In this document: in pieces, positions 33,171 through 41,396 of the stretch
Position numbering within the stretch: the first letter of the stretch is position 1
How the letters are laid out: each line of letters begins with the position of its first letter
Source: Candidatus Margulisiibacteriota bacterium
GTDB taxonomy: Bacteria; Margulisbacteria; WOR-1; O2-12-FULL-45-9; XYB2-FULL-48-7
Assembly: GCA_025453605.1 (NCBI GenBank)
Contig: JALOPZ010000001.1
Coordinates: 553,042 to 617,041, forward strand
Reading direction: 5' to 3'
DNA length: 64,000 nucleotides
The notes under the pieces: generated by a model
Told to the model about the DNA's origin: nothing
The model's database searches: none
Seen by the model: the letters and a program-made list of their open reading frames with translations, nothing else
Position numbers and translations under genes: made by a program

Positions 33171-33900
33171 GCTCGATCAGTTCCTGGTCGACCACGGCCT
33201 GTTCGACTCCCGCACTAAAGCGCAGGCGGCGATCATGGCCGGACTGGTATTTGTCGACGGACAGAAAGCGGAGAAAGCCGGCGGCAACGTCGGCGCGACG
33301 GCGCAGGTCGAGGTTAAAGGCAAGCCTCATCCTTATGTCGGCCGGGGCGGGCTTAAACTGGAAAAAGCGCTGAGCGAGTTTGGCCTGGACGTGTCGGGCC
33401 GGACTGCGCTCGATGTCGGCGCGTCGACCGGCGGGTTCACCGATTGCCTGCTGCAGCGCGGCGTTAAAATGGTTTATGCGGTCGATGTCGGTTACGGCCA
33501 ACTGGACTGGAAATTGCGCAACGATCCCCGAGTGGTTGTTATGGAGCGGACCAACGCGCGTGATCTTACGATGTCGTCCCTTGTCCCTCGTCCTGAGTCC
33601 CTTGATCTGGCAGTAATCGACGTCTCCTTTATTTCCCTGTCCAAGATCCTGCCGGCGGTCTATAATCTACTGGCTGAGCGGGCCGACGTGGTCGCGCTGA
33701 TCAAGCCGCAGTTCGAGGCCGGCAAAGAGCAGGTCGGTAAGGGGGGGATCGTCAGAGATGAGACGGTCAGACAGGGGGTCATCGACCAAGTGAAGGCAGC
33801 GGCGGAAGCTTTAGGTCTGAAGGCGCAGGGCCTGATCAAATCGCCGATCGAAGGAGCGGACGGGAACATTGAATATCTTATCTGGCTCAGAAAAGGATGA
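33154..33900 (+). CDS. tlyA: TlyA-type rRNA (cytidine-2'-O)-methyltransferase / hemolysin A family
   Basis: A 248-residue protein: an N-terminal S4 RNA-binding domain ('RIRLDQFLVDHGLFDSRTKA', residues 3-22) followed by an FtsJ-like methyltransferase with 'YVGRGGLKLEKAL', 'ALDVGASTGGFTDCLLQ', 'VYAVDVGYGQLDWKLR' and 'LIKPQFEAGKEQVGKGG'. Starts at GTG within the end of galT. A word-repeat element (GTCCCT units, 33576-33603) encodes SSLVPRPESLD, a loop before strand 'LAVIDVSFIS'. Confidence 0.93.
   Translation: MKTRIRLDQFLVDHGLFDSRTKAQAAIMAGLVFVDGQKAEKAGGNVGATAQVEVKGKPHPYVGRGGLKLEKALSEFGLDVSGRTALDVGASTGGFTDCLLQRGVKMVYAVDVGYGQLDWKLRNDPRVVVMERTNARDLTMSSLVPRPESLDLAVIDVSFISLSKILPAVYNLLAERADVVALIKPQFEAGKEQVGKGGIVRDETVRQGVIDQVKAAAEALGLKAQGLIKSPIEGADGNIEYLIWLRKG
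33576..33603. repeat. In-frame GTCCCT word element inside tlyA
   Basis: GTCCCTT, GTCCCTCGTCCTGA and GTCCCTT follow one another. The reverse complement GAGGGAC is the same word found in the insert of the FeS beta-subunit gene at 45981-46029. Confidence 0.6.
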
Positions 33901-34087
33901 CCTGGCCGAGCTGCTGCGGCAGCACGGCTACCGGCTCTGCGGCCGGAACGAGCGCGGCCAATACCTGGTCGAGAAGAACGCTCCCGAGCGCGGACCCGAC
34001 TTCTATGTTCCGTTCCTGGTCGCCCTGTTCGTGCTGGCAGTGGTCATGGGGACGATCTGGCTGATGGTCGCGGTCAAGCTTTTTTAG
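33869..34087 (+). CDS. Small single-pass membrane protein
   Basis: A 72-residue protein starting at TTG inside the end of tlyA (32-nt overlap). The first 45 residues are polar ('DDLAELLRQHGYRLCGRNERG'), and residues 47-70 form one hydrophobic helix (VPFLVALFVLAVVMGTIWLMVAV). No family recognised. It sits between tlyA and nadK, with a 23-nt gap to the latter. Coding potential is supported by the clean membrane helix; start choice is uncertain. Confidence 0.6.
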   Translation: MNILSGSEKDDLAELLRQHGYRLCGRNERGQYLVEKNAPERGPDFYVPFLVALFVLAVVMGTIWLMVAVKLF

Positions 34088-34110
34088 GCGGTAAGGACTA
34101 AGGAGGGAAT

Positions 34111-34872
34111 ATGACAACAGTGCAAGTGATCTATAAAAAAGAAGACAAACTGATCGCCGGGACGGCGGCGCAGGTCGTTAAAGAGCTCAAGGCCAAAGGA
34201 TACAAGGTCGGCGGACAAGGGGCGAAATTCGCCGTCACGCTGGGCGGTGATGGGACAACGCTCCGGGCAGCTCGTTTACTGGCGAAAAACGGGACCCCGA
34301 TCCTGAGCGTGCACATGGGGGGCGTCGGTTTTTTGACCGAGATCGAACTGCGGCAGCTCAGTGAAGCGCTGGCCCTGATCAAGCGGGGCAAATACAAGCT
34401 TGATGAGCGAACGATGATCGAAGCGCAAACCGCCGGTAAAACGCTGATCGCGCTCAACGACCTGGTGATCAGCAAGAGCGGGATAGCCCGGGTTATCCGG
34501 CTGGAGATCGCCGGTCTGGCGGAGTATGTGGCCGACGGGCTGATCTTTTCGACCGCTTCCGGTTCGACCGCTTACAATCTTTCCGCCGGCGGGCCGATCC
34601 TGGCCCCCGACGCGCAGAGCCTGGTGATCTCCGCCATCTGCCCGCACAGCGTCAGCATCAGACCGCTGGTGATCGATCGACCGGTGGACGTCACCCTGAC
34701 CCGCGGCAAGGAGGTCTACCTGACGGCGGACGGACAGCAGGTCATCGCGCTGAGCGAAGGACAAAAGATCCGCGTCCAGAAGTCAAAACTGCACGCGCGT
34801 TTTATCAGGCTTAAGGAATATCCGTTCTTTGAGCGGGTGCGGGCGACGTTCGGCTTCGGCAAGCGGAACTAG
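34111..34872 (+). CDS. nadK: NAD kinase
   Basis: A 253-residue NadK that makes NADP from NAD and ATP or polyphosphate. 'FAVTLGGDGTTLRAARLLA' (GGDG motif near residue 49), 'ALNDLVISKSG' and 'STASGSTAYNLSAGGPILAP' are diagnostic. A strong AAGGAGGG Shine-Dalgarno precedes the ATG. It ends 4 nt inside the convergent small-gene pair. Confidence 0.95.
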   Translation: MTTVQVIYKKEDKLIAGTAAQVVKELKAKGYKVGGQGAKFAVTLGGDGTTLRAARLLAKNGTPILSVHMGGVGFLTEIELRQLSEALALIKRGKYKLDERTMIEAQTAGKTLIALNDLVISKSGIARVIRLEIAGLAEYVADGLIFSTASGSTAYNLSAGGPILAPDAQSLVISAICPHSVSIRPLVIDRPVDVTLTRGKEVYLTADGQQVIALSEGQKIRVQKSKLHARFIRLKEYPFFERVRATFGFGKRN

Positions 34873-35087
34873 TTCTGGTAATTACCGCTGTTCAGTTTAA
34901 CCAGGCTGTCCAGATCGTCGAGAATGGCAAAGGCGTGCGCGTCCGACAGGTTGGCGGCGGCGGTGTACGGAAAGATCGAGTAGAGAACGATCCGGTGGAG
35001 TGGAGACTCCGCCAGGCTGGTAAAATAGGCGAACAGCGCGGTCTGTTCCAGCTTCTCCCGGACCTGGGCATTATCCCTGGTGTTCAT
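34869..35087 (-). CDS. Small hypothetical protein (72 residues)
   Basis: Begins with ATG overlapping the stop of the preceding small gene by 4 nt (ATGA), so the two are translationally coupled. The 72 residues are mainly helical and soluble ('NAQVREKLEQTALFAYFTS', 'AFAILDDLDSLVKL'). No known motif. Its end overlaps nadK by 4 nt. Confidence 0.6.
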   Translation of the reverse strand: MNTRDNAQVREKLEQTALFAYFTSLAESPLHRIVLYSIFPYTAAANLSDAHAFAILDDLDSLVKLNSGNYQN

Positions 35088-35272
35088 CGGTAGCACCCGT
35101 CGCTCGCTTCGAGCTTCAAGAAGATGTCAGCCATGACCTTGACAAACTTACCGGTGGGCTTTGACTGTTTTTCGAGGGACATCGCGTCCTGGACGTAATT
35201 CGCCCGTTTTTCCTGCCCCTTGCGGGTGATGGAGGCGATGTCGTATTGGTCTTTCAGGTAGTCTTGTGCCAT
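35084..35272 (-). CDS. Small hypothetical protein (62 residues)
   Basis: ATG 35272 is preceded by GGAGAGG with a 7-nt spacing, which decides the start over an upstream codon. The 62-residue product is charged and helical ('DYLKDQYDIASITRKGQEKR'). No family recognised. Forms a two-gene unit with the next small gene. Confidence 0.6.
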   Translation of the reverse strand: MAQDYLKDQYDIASITRKGQEKRANYVQDAMSLEKQSKPTGKFVKVMADIFLKLEASDGCYR

Positions 35273-35325
35273 CTCTATTCCTCTCCACCTATATATCGGC
35301 AAGTTCCACCCGGAATTTCACTTTA

Positions 35326-35334
35326 TGTTATAAT
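35326..35334 (+). promoter_or_regulatory. Extended -10 box for the pseudokinase gene
   Basis: TGT-TATAAT ends 8 nt before the ATG at 35343, predicting a leader of about 2 nt. Confidence 0.65.
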
Positions 35335-35342
35335 TAGTCACG

Positions 35343-36368
35343 ATGGAGCAGTTGCTTAAAAGCAAGTACCGCATCGGCAACAAGCTGGCTGAAAACCCCT
35401 TTAGCATAACTTACCAGGGCTTCTTTGTCGGCACGGAAAAACCGGTCATCATCAAGATCTACAAGCGGGGGACCCTCAATTCCAGCCTGATCAAGAATAT
35501 GAAGCAGAAAGTGCTGGCCCTTTCCCTGCTTAACCACCACGGGGCGGCCAAACTGCTCGACGGAGATTACGGCTGGCAGGGTTTCTATTACGTGCGGGAA
35601 CATGTTGACGGTTTCAGCGTGCAGGACCTGCTTAACCGGGGTGAGAAGGCAGGGTTTGAAAAGGCCGGCGCGGTCGCCGACCAGGCGCTGGCCGCTTTAC
35701 AGGCCGCTCATGACAAGGGGATCGTTCATGCCGGACTAAAACCGGCCAACATTTTTATCGATACTCAGGGGCTGGTCAAGCTGACCGACTTTGTGATCGA
35801 AGGAGAGATCAAGGCGGCATTGCCCCAAAAAGTTGAAGAATTGATGCTGGGGGCAAATTACGCCGCGCCGGAAGAGCTGCAGGGGAGGCCGGTCACCCCG
35901 GCTTCGGACCTTTACGCGCTCGGCCTGATTCTGTTCGAATTGGCGACCGGCAAGCCGCTGGTGCTGCCGCCCGGACTGGCGGGCGGCCTGACCAAATTAC
36001 GCAATCCGCAGCTTCTCCCCAAGGAAGATCTGAACCAGCTGCCGGGCTACCTGAAAGAGATCATTCTCTGCGCGACCGATCGCGAGCCGCTCCGGCGCTT
36101 TGCCTCGGCGGCGGAATTTAGAGAGAGCCTGGAAAAGCGGACACTGATCAAACAACCCGTGGCCGACGAAGAGCTGGTCCGGCTTTTTGAAAGCGTTGTG
36201 ACCCAGTACGGGGGAGAAGGGCTTGACCAGGAGAGCGAAGTCTTGCAGGACGTGGGCCGGGTCCGCCTCCGCTGGGGAAAAGAAAAGCACCGCAACTGGA
36301 TCCTGGGGGTGGTAGCGGTGCTGGCGGTCGCCCTGGGGATACTGTATGCTTTCCTGCTGGGACTATAA
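35343..36368 (+). CDS. Membrane-anchored Ser/Thr kinase-like protein, predicted pseudokinase
   Basis: A 341-residue kinase fold. The beta-3 lysine is present (PVIIKIYKRG, near residue 36). The catalytic loop reads HAGLKPANIF where active kinases have HRDLKPxNI, so the proton-acceptor Asp is Gly. The DFG position reads TDFVIEG: Asp retained, Gly lost. 'TPASDLYALGLILFELATG' is the usual F-helix block. A single C-terminal membrane helix (about 320-339) ends the protein, leaving the kinase domain cytosolic. The next gene encodes PASTA domains and then rpe follows, the context of PrkC/Stk1-type PASTA kinases, here split into two genes. Likely a signalling scaffold for cell-wall state. Confidence 0.85.
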   Translation: MEQLLKSKYRIGNKLAENPFSITYQGFFVGTEKPVIIKIYKRGTLNSSLIKNMKQKVLALSLLNHHGAAKLLDGDYGWQGFYYVREHVDGFSVQDLLNRGEKAGFEKAGAVADQALAALQAAHDKGIVHAGLKPANIFIDTQGLVKLTDFVIEGEIKAALPQKVEELMLGANYAAPEELQGRPVTPASDLYALGLILFELATGKPLVLPPGLAGGLTKLRNPQLLPKEDLNQLPGYLKEIILCATDREPLRRFASAAEFRESLEKRTLIKQPVADEELVRLFESVVTQYGGEGLDQESEVLQDVGRVRLRWGKEKHRNWILGVVAVLAVALGILYAFLLGL

Positions 36369-36371
36369 TAG

Positions 36372-36995
36372 ATGACATCGTATATTACGCTCTATCTGCT
36401 GTTCGTGATCGCGGTCAGCCTGCTGATCGGCCTGATCGTGCTGCGGCTCAAGCTGCCGTCGCCCCGGTTGATCATTACGCTGATCGTCCTGTTCATTCTT
36501 TCCCCGCTGATCGGCGGCTATTTTTACCTGGTCTATTTCGACTCGCTGCCGGCGACGGTCACGCCTGACGTGAGCGGCTTGCCGTTTGCGGAAGCCAAAG
36601 CGCGGCTGGAGGCGATCGGTCTGAAGGCGCGTGAAGCCGGCCAGGTTTACGAGTCAAGGCGCGCGGAAGGGGCGGTCGTCTCTCAGCGGCCGGAGGCGGG
36701 GCGCCAGGTCAAGATCGGGCGGGTCGTTAATTTGATGCTCAGCGGCGGCAAACGGAAAGTGACGGTCCCTAACCTGGTCGGCCGACCGCTGACCCAGGCT
36801 GACGAGGTTCTAATGGCGGCGGAGCTGCGGCAGGGAGAGATCCGATTTGAACAGAATGCCAGTGTGCCGGAGGGGACGATCATTGCCCAGGACCCGCTGG
36901 GGGGGGAAGAGGCGGGGGCCGGCGGCGGGGTGGACCTGCTGGTCACCACCAGCAGCGAAGTGATCACGGAAGAAACTACGGAGGGAACAGAATGA
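36372..36995 (+). CDS. Membrane protein with two PASTA domains
   Basis: A 207-residue protein with two hydrophobic helices (about 4-25 and 33-55) followed by two PASTA domains: 'TPDVSGLPFAEAKARLEAIG' near 64 and 'VPNLVGRPLTQADEVLMAAEL' near 131. PASTA domains bind peptidoglycan fragments or beta-lactams. The tail is Gly/Glu-rich. It begins 3 nt after the pseudokinase stop and overlaps rpe by 4 nt. It supplies the extracellular half that PASTA kinases usually carry on the same chain. Confidence 0.88.
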   Translation: MTSYITLYLLFVIAVSLLIGLIVLRLKLPSPRLIITLIVLFILSPLIGGYFYLVYFDSLPATVTPDVSGLPFAEAKARLEAIGLKAREAGQVYESRRAEGAVVSQRPEAGRQVKIGRVVNLMLSGGKRKVTVPNLVGRPLTQADEVLMAAELRQGEIRFEQNASVPEGTIIAQDPLGGEEAGAGGGVDLLVTTSSEVITEETTEGTE

Positions 36996-37645
36996 CCAAG
37001 ACCAAGATCGCCCCGTCGATCCTCTCGGCCGATTTTCGCCAGCTGGAGGCCGAGATCAGAAAGGTTGAAGCGGCCGGGGCCGACCTGATCCATATCGACG
37101 TAATGGACGGGCATTTTGTCCCCAATATCACCATCGGTCCGCTGATCGTCAAGGCTTGCCGCCAGGCGACCAAATTGCCGCTCGATGTCCACCTGATGAT
37201 CGAGAACCCGGACCGCTATATTCCCGATTTTGCCAAAGCCGGGGCGGACATCATTACCATCCACGTCGAAACGGTCAAAAACCTGGAAGCCGATATTGAG
37301 TTGATCAAGCGGAACGGGGTTAAACCGGGCGCGGTCATCAATCCGGCCACCCCGGTCGAATCCGTCTTCCACGTTTTAGATAAAGTGAGCATGGTCCTTT
37401 TGATGTCGGTCAATCCCGGTTTTGAAGGGCAAAAATTCATGCCCGAGGTCTTGCCCAAGATCAAAGCTTTGCGGTCGTTAGTTGTCAGCCGTAAGCTGTC
37501 AGTTGATATTGAAGTTGACGGCGGGATCAATCTGGAGAGCGCCGGCTCGGTCGTTAAAGCGGGGGCCAATGTTCTGGTCGCCGGCTCGGCGATCTTTTAC
37601 GCTAAGGATTATAGGCAGATCATTACCCGGCTGAAAAACGCCTGA
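36992..37645 (+). CDS. rpe: Ribulose-phosphate 3-epimerase
   Basis: A 217-residue TIM barrel. 'APSILSADFRQLEAEI', 'IHIDVMDGHFVPNITIGP', 'DVHLMIENPDRYI', 'SVNPGFEGQKFM' and 'EVDGGINLES' are all diagnostic, with the metal-binding His, Asp, His, Asp in place. Pentose phosphate pathway. A word-repeat element (GTTAGTTGTCAGCCGTAAGCTGTCAG type, 37476-37506) encodes RSLVVSRKLSVD between two conserved strands. Confidence 0.96.
   Translation: MTKTKIAPSILSADFRQLEAEIRKVEAAGADLIHIDVMDGHFVPNITIGPLIVKACRQATKLPLDVHLMIENPDRYIPDFAKAGADIITIHVETVKNLEADIELIKRNGVKPGAVINPATPVESVFHVLDKVSMVLLMSVNPGFEGQKFMPEVLPKIKALRSLVVSRKLSVDIEVDGGINLESAGSVVKAGANVLVAGSAIFYAKDYRQIITRLKNA
37476..37506. repeat. In-frame GTTGTCAG/GCTGTCAG word element inside rpe
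   Basis: Short units GTTAGTTGTCAG and GTAAGCTGTCAGTTG follow one another. They encode a surface helix segment without breaking the frame. Confidence 0.5.
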
Positions 37646-37687
37646 TTCAGGTGAAATCACCGCCCCGATCGCCCGAAGAAGGGTGGT

Positions 37688-40306
37688 ATGGTGGGCCGGA
37701 TTTCCAAGAACACTCCCCCGAGAAGCGAAGCGGAAACTCATGTTGACTTTCTGCACCGCTTCACCGCGCATTATCGGCGGCGTGATCACCGGTTGATGCT
37801 GCAGGAGCTGAAGCAGTTTGAAAAGAGCGGTATCGCCGGGCTATCTCCCATTGGGTTATCTTACTTTTATACAGCCCAGCAGGCGGCGGATAACAAGGAC
37901 GCTGAAGCCGCCTTTCGCTGCGCCGTTCGCGCCCTGGAGCTGGCGACAGAAACAAACGACCGCCTCCGAACGCTCAATTTGCTGGCTGACCTGGCCGGAC
38001 CTTTCGCGCAATTACCCCAAGATCGCCAGCAGTCGGCTAAAAGCATGCTTGGTAAATATCTGGAAAAGAATAAACTGGAACTCCACCCCCTGGCGGAGAT
38101 CAGGTTCTGGACCATAATCCTGAAGATCTATTTTCATTATCGGCAACTCGATCTGGTGCTCCGGCTCGGTGACCGGATCTTTCGGGAAGAGACCAGCCCG
38201 GAGATGAAGGGCCATATTGCTCTCGACTGGCTGCTCAGCGCCCGCCGACTGACCCGCGTTAAAGGAAGTACCCAGCCGCCGGCCGCGGTCCGGGAAAAGG
38301 CGGAATTTGTTTTGTGCGTGACGCCGCAGGTCATAACCGACCGACGCCGGGCCGACGAAGAAGTCTTCCATAATTTCATCATCAACCTGGAATACTTTGG
38401 CTTGTATGATCTGCAGGCTGAGGCGGTCCGGTTGCGGCAACCCGACGCGGACGATCCGGTCCGGGAGTATCTGCGGATCAGTGAACTGGGCCGGCGCGAC
38501 CTGGCGGCCGCCGTCTCCTCAGTGCACAGATTTAAGATCCCGGACGGCTCTTCACCGAAACAGAGCGTTACGCTAATGCAGGAATTCCAGATCCTCTATG
38601 TCCGGCTGATCAGGCAGTATCTGGAAGGCCAACGGGTTGAACTGGCCGCTGTGCCGGTCCCGCCGTTAGCGGGGCGCATTACGCAGCAAATGGCGCAAAC
38701 TCCGCGCCATCAGCAACCCGAGCTGAGCCGGCTGATCAAGCGGGTCCGCGCCGCTACCTTTCTCCCTTTTTTGTCGATGGCCAGGGAGAGCGCTTATTGC
38801 TACGTGGCCCTGACGATGCTCCCCAAAGAGAAAAGAGCGGAAGGATCGGAAATGGCAGACGCCCACCTGTTGTTCGAACCGACGCGGGGGGCGGTCGAAC
38901 TGTTTCTGCCGGCGCCGCAGACCGCCGGTTTTGTCAAGCTCAGCTATCAGCTGCAGCGCAATGAGCACGGCGCGCTGACCGGGATTTCCGACCACGCTTT
39001 TTTTACCGGTGTTCCCAGAGAGAAGCAGGGAGAGGTCCCGTTCTTTTGGGAACAATACGAGCTGCAGGCGCTGCTTAATGGAGAATTCATCGGGGAAGAG
39101 GCGCAGCGGGCAGTCGCCGACTATCGGAGCCGCCTGGAAGAAACAAATCACAAAATGGTTGTCGCGCTGCAGCGGGAAGCTTATGAGGCGCTGCGGCAAG
39201 CTTTTATGCGACGCTCAGAATACCAGCGGCTGCAAGTAGAGCTGGAAAACCGACTGAACCTGGCGCTGAAGATCGGAGAGCGCTTCCCGCCAGCGATCAC
39301 CACCGGGACATACGAATTGACCGAGAGCGACCTGTTAAAGCCGCTCTGCCAGGCGGTGGAGATCAGGGTATCGGACAAGGGTAGCCTGGCGATCGTCCAC
39401 CGGCAAGGAGAGGATGGGCTCTATTTCGGGCTCACCGATTGGCGGACGATCATCGGCCTGGACCAGGGGGAGCTTAAGGACAAACTGCTAAATCGCTATC
39501 TCTATGAATTGATCTTAACGGCAATGATCAAGCTGGCGCATGGGCGGGGGCGAAAATCTTCCGGGGAGGCGGCGGCAACAGGATATTTGTTGGAGCGCGG
39601 GGAGATCCCCGGGCAAAAAGCCGCCACTACAGCCGACCTGGACCGGATCTTCCGGCGGGAATTTTACGAACAGCTTAGGACCAAGGGGCTGATCAGCGCT
39701 CCCTGGTTCACCCGTGAACTGACCGAGGCCGGCGAAGAGCTGTACCGGCCGCTGGCCGATCAGAGCGCGGCGGGGAAAAAGCAGGCCTTAACCAAGCTGG
39801 GCAACGACGCGGTTTTTGTCCAGACCGAGGCGGACGGCAACCTGATGCGGCTTCGGGTCGGGCTGGTCCGGGCGAGCAAGGATGGTGTTGGTCCGTGGAA
39901 AAGGAATCCGGTCCGGGAAGCGCAGCAGGCTTTGCTCGGCGATTCGCGCCGGTTGCCGGAGTACCAGGGGCTTTACGTGTTGACGGCTTTTTCCAACGGG
40001 ATAAAGCATCTCAAGCTCTACGCTCTGCGCGAGGAGGCGGAGGAACTGACCGAACAGATCGACCGGTTGGAGGCTGAGATCGCCGGCGGTTCGTTCCGCG
40101 ATCTGGGCCAGCTGCTCGACGGGACGGCGAAGGCGACCCGCGTCAAGATCGAAGCGGCGGTCCAGGCCGGGACGGCGGCGATCGCCAGCCAGACCGCCGA
40201 GCTCTTTGGTCCGATCCAGACAACCTACCGGCGGCCGGCGATGACGAGGTTAAGCGCCCTCCTGGCCGACGGTTTTATGTTAGAATTAGCCCATAGTGTG
40301 GACTGA
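37688..40306 (+). CDS. Large orphan protein, unknown function (872 residues)
   Basis: I recognise no family. Residues about 20-330 look like helical repeats of TPR type ('GLSYFYTAQQAADNKDAEAAF', 'RCAVRALELATETNDRL'). The middle (about 355-620) is mixed alpha/beta with 'YCYVALTMLPKEKR' and 'DGLYFGLTDWRTII'. Residues 770-850 include a probable coiled coil ('REEAEELTEQIDRLEAEIAGG'). No signal peptide or membrane helix. The ATG is preceded by GAAGAAGGG. It lies between rpe and ribD, and the ribD promoter and start overlap its 3' end. Single long frame with uniform codon use, so coding is certain. Confidence 0.8.
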   Translation: MVGRISKNTPPRSEAETHVDFLHRFTAHYRRRDHRLMLQELKQFEKSGIAGLSPIGLSYFYTAQQAADNKDAEAAFRCAVRALELATETNDRLRTLNLLADLAGPFAQLPQDRQQSAKSMLGKYLEKNKLELHPLAEIRFWTIILKIYFHYRQLDLVLRLGDRIFREETSPEMKGHIALDWLLSARRLTRVKGSTQPPAAVREKAEFVLCVTPQVITDRRRADEEVFHNFIINLEYFGLYDLQAEAVRLRQPDADDPVREYLRISELGRRDLAAAVSSVHRFKIPDGSSPKQSVTLMQEFQILYVRLIRQYLEGQRVELAAVPVPPLAGRITQQMAQTPRHQQPELSRLIKRVRAATFLPFLSMARESAYCYVALTMLPKEKRAEGSEMADAHLLFEPTRGAVELFLPAPQTAGFVKLSYQLQRNEHGALTGISDHAFFTGVPREKQGEVPFFWEQYELQALLNGEFIGEEAQRAVADYRSRLEETNHKMVVALQREAYEALRQAFMRRSEYQRLQVELENRLNLALKIGERFPPAITTGTYELTESDLLKPLCQAVEIRVSDKGSLAIVHRQGEDGLYFGLTDWRTIIGLDQGELKDKLLNRYLYELILTAMIKLAHGRGRKSSGEAAATGYLLERGEIPGQKAATTADLDRIFRREFYEQLRTKGLISAPWFTRELTEAGEELYRPLADQSAAGKKQALTKLGNDAVFVQTEADGNLMRLRVGLVRASKDGVGPWKRNPVREAQQALLGDSRRLPEYQGLYVLTAFSNGIKHLKLYALREEAEELTEQIDRLEAEIAGGSFRDLGQLLDGTAKATRVKIEAAVQAGTAAIASQTAELFGPIQTTYRRPAMTRLSALLADGFMLELAHSVD
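40278..40286 (+). promoter_or_regulatory. Extended -10 box for ribD
   Basis: TGT-TAGAAT inside the 3' end of the 872-residue gene, 9 nt before the ribD GTG start. Confidence 0.5.
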
Positions 40307-41396
40307 AGACGACGTCAGGTTCATGCGCGAGGCGCACAGCCTTGCCAAGTCGGCCGAAGGGCGGACTACGCCCGACCCGCTGGTCGGCGCTGTCCTGGTC
40401 AAAAGCGGGCGGATCATCTCGATGGGTTACCACGGCGAGGTCACGACCCCGCACGCCGAAGCGTGGGCGATCCAGAAAGCCGGCGAGGAAGCCCGCGGCG
40501 CCACCCTCTACATCAATCTGGAACCGTGCTGCGATTTTGCCAATAAAAATAACCCACCCTGCACCGAAGCGGTCATCCGGGCCGGGATCAAGCGGGTCGT
40601 CGCCTCGATGAAAGACCCGAACCCGATGGTCAACGGCCGCGGTTTTGCCAAACTGAAGCGGCACGGGATCAGGGTCGAGGTCGGCTTGCTGGAAAAAGAA
40701 GCCCGCCACCTCAACGAGGTCTTCAGTAAATACATCCGGACGAAGCGGCCGTTCGTTTGCCTGAAAACGGCCCTGACGCTCGACGGCAAGATCGCGACGC
40801 GGACCGGCGCCAGCCGCTGGGTGGCCGGCCCGGAGGCGCTCCGCTTTGCTCATCATCTCCGCAACATTTATGACGCTATCCTGGTCGGGATCGGCAATGT
40901 CCTGATCGACGATCCGCGGCTCGATGTCCGCCGGGTGGAAAAGGTCAAAGACCCGGTCCGGGTCGTACTTGACTCTTTTGCCCGGACGCCGCTGCGGGCC
41001 AAGGTCCTGACCACCGGCAAGGCCCGGACGATCATCGTGGTCGGCCCCAGGGCGCCCAAAAGTAAGGTCGAGGCGCTGGCGAAAAAGGGAGCGGAGATAT
41101 TATCCGTATCAGCGCCGAACGGCCGGATCAATATCAAGGAGCTCTTAAAAAAGCTGGGGGAAATGAAGATCACCAGCCTGCTGGTCGAAGGGGGCGGAGA
41201 GGTCAACTCCTCTTTTATCGCGGCCAACGCGGTCGATAAAGCCTACTTTATCATCGCGCCGAAGGTTTTCGGCGGCCGCGACGCCAAGACGCCGGTCGAA
41301 GGAGAGGGGATCGCTCTGCCAGGCCAGGCCAAATGGCTGAAGAATGTCTACGTCGACAAGGTCGGCGAAGACATCCTCATTTCCGGCCACTTCTAA
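40296..41396 (+). CDS. ribD: Riboflavin biosynthesis deaminase/reductase
   Basis: A 366-residue bifunctional enzyme. The N-terminal deaminase has zinc ligands in TPHAEAWAI (HAE near residue 52) and EPCCDF...PPCTEA (Cys near 77 and 88). The C-terminal reductase begins near 147 ('RPFVCLKTALTLDGKIATRTG') and has 'DAILVGIGNVLIDDPRLDVR' and 'LLVEGGGEVNSSFI'. It starts at GTG and its final base is shared with the ATG of the HypC-HydE gene, so the two are coupled. Rib genes other than ribD are absent from the window. Confidence 0.95.
   Translation: MWTEDDVRFMREAHSLAKSAEGRTTPDPLVGAVLVKSGRIISMGYHGEVTTPHAEAWAIQKAGEEARGATLYINLEPCCDFANKNNPPCTEAVIRAGIKRVVASMKDPNPMVNGRGFAKLKRHGIRVEVGLLEKEARHLNEVFSKYIRTKRPFVCLKTALTLDGKIATRTGASRWVAGPEALRFAHHLRNIYDAILVGIGNVLIDDPRLDVRRVEKVKDPVRVVLDSFARTPLRAKVLTTGKARTIIVVGPRAPKSKVEALAKKGAEILSVSAPNGRINIKELLKKLGEMKITSLLVEGGGEVNSSFIAANAVDKAYFIIAPKVFGGRDAKTPVEGEGIALPGQAKWLKNVYVDKVGEDILISGHF

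Noticed and set aside
36364..36369. TATAAT box before the PASTA gene as a promoter
   Set aside because: It coincides with the kinase stop codon and lies only 2 nt before the ATG, too close; the gene is better read as part of the pseudokinase operon.
37650..37661. GGTGAAATCACC after rpe as a terminator or operator
   Set aside because: The stem is only 4-5 bp with no T-tract, and it is not a Rex-type site.
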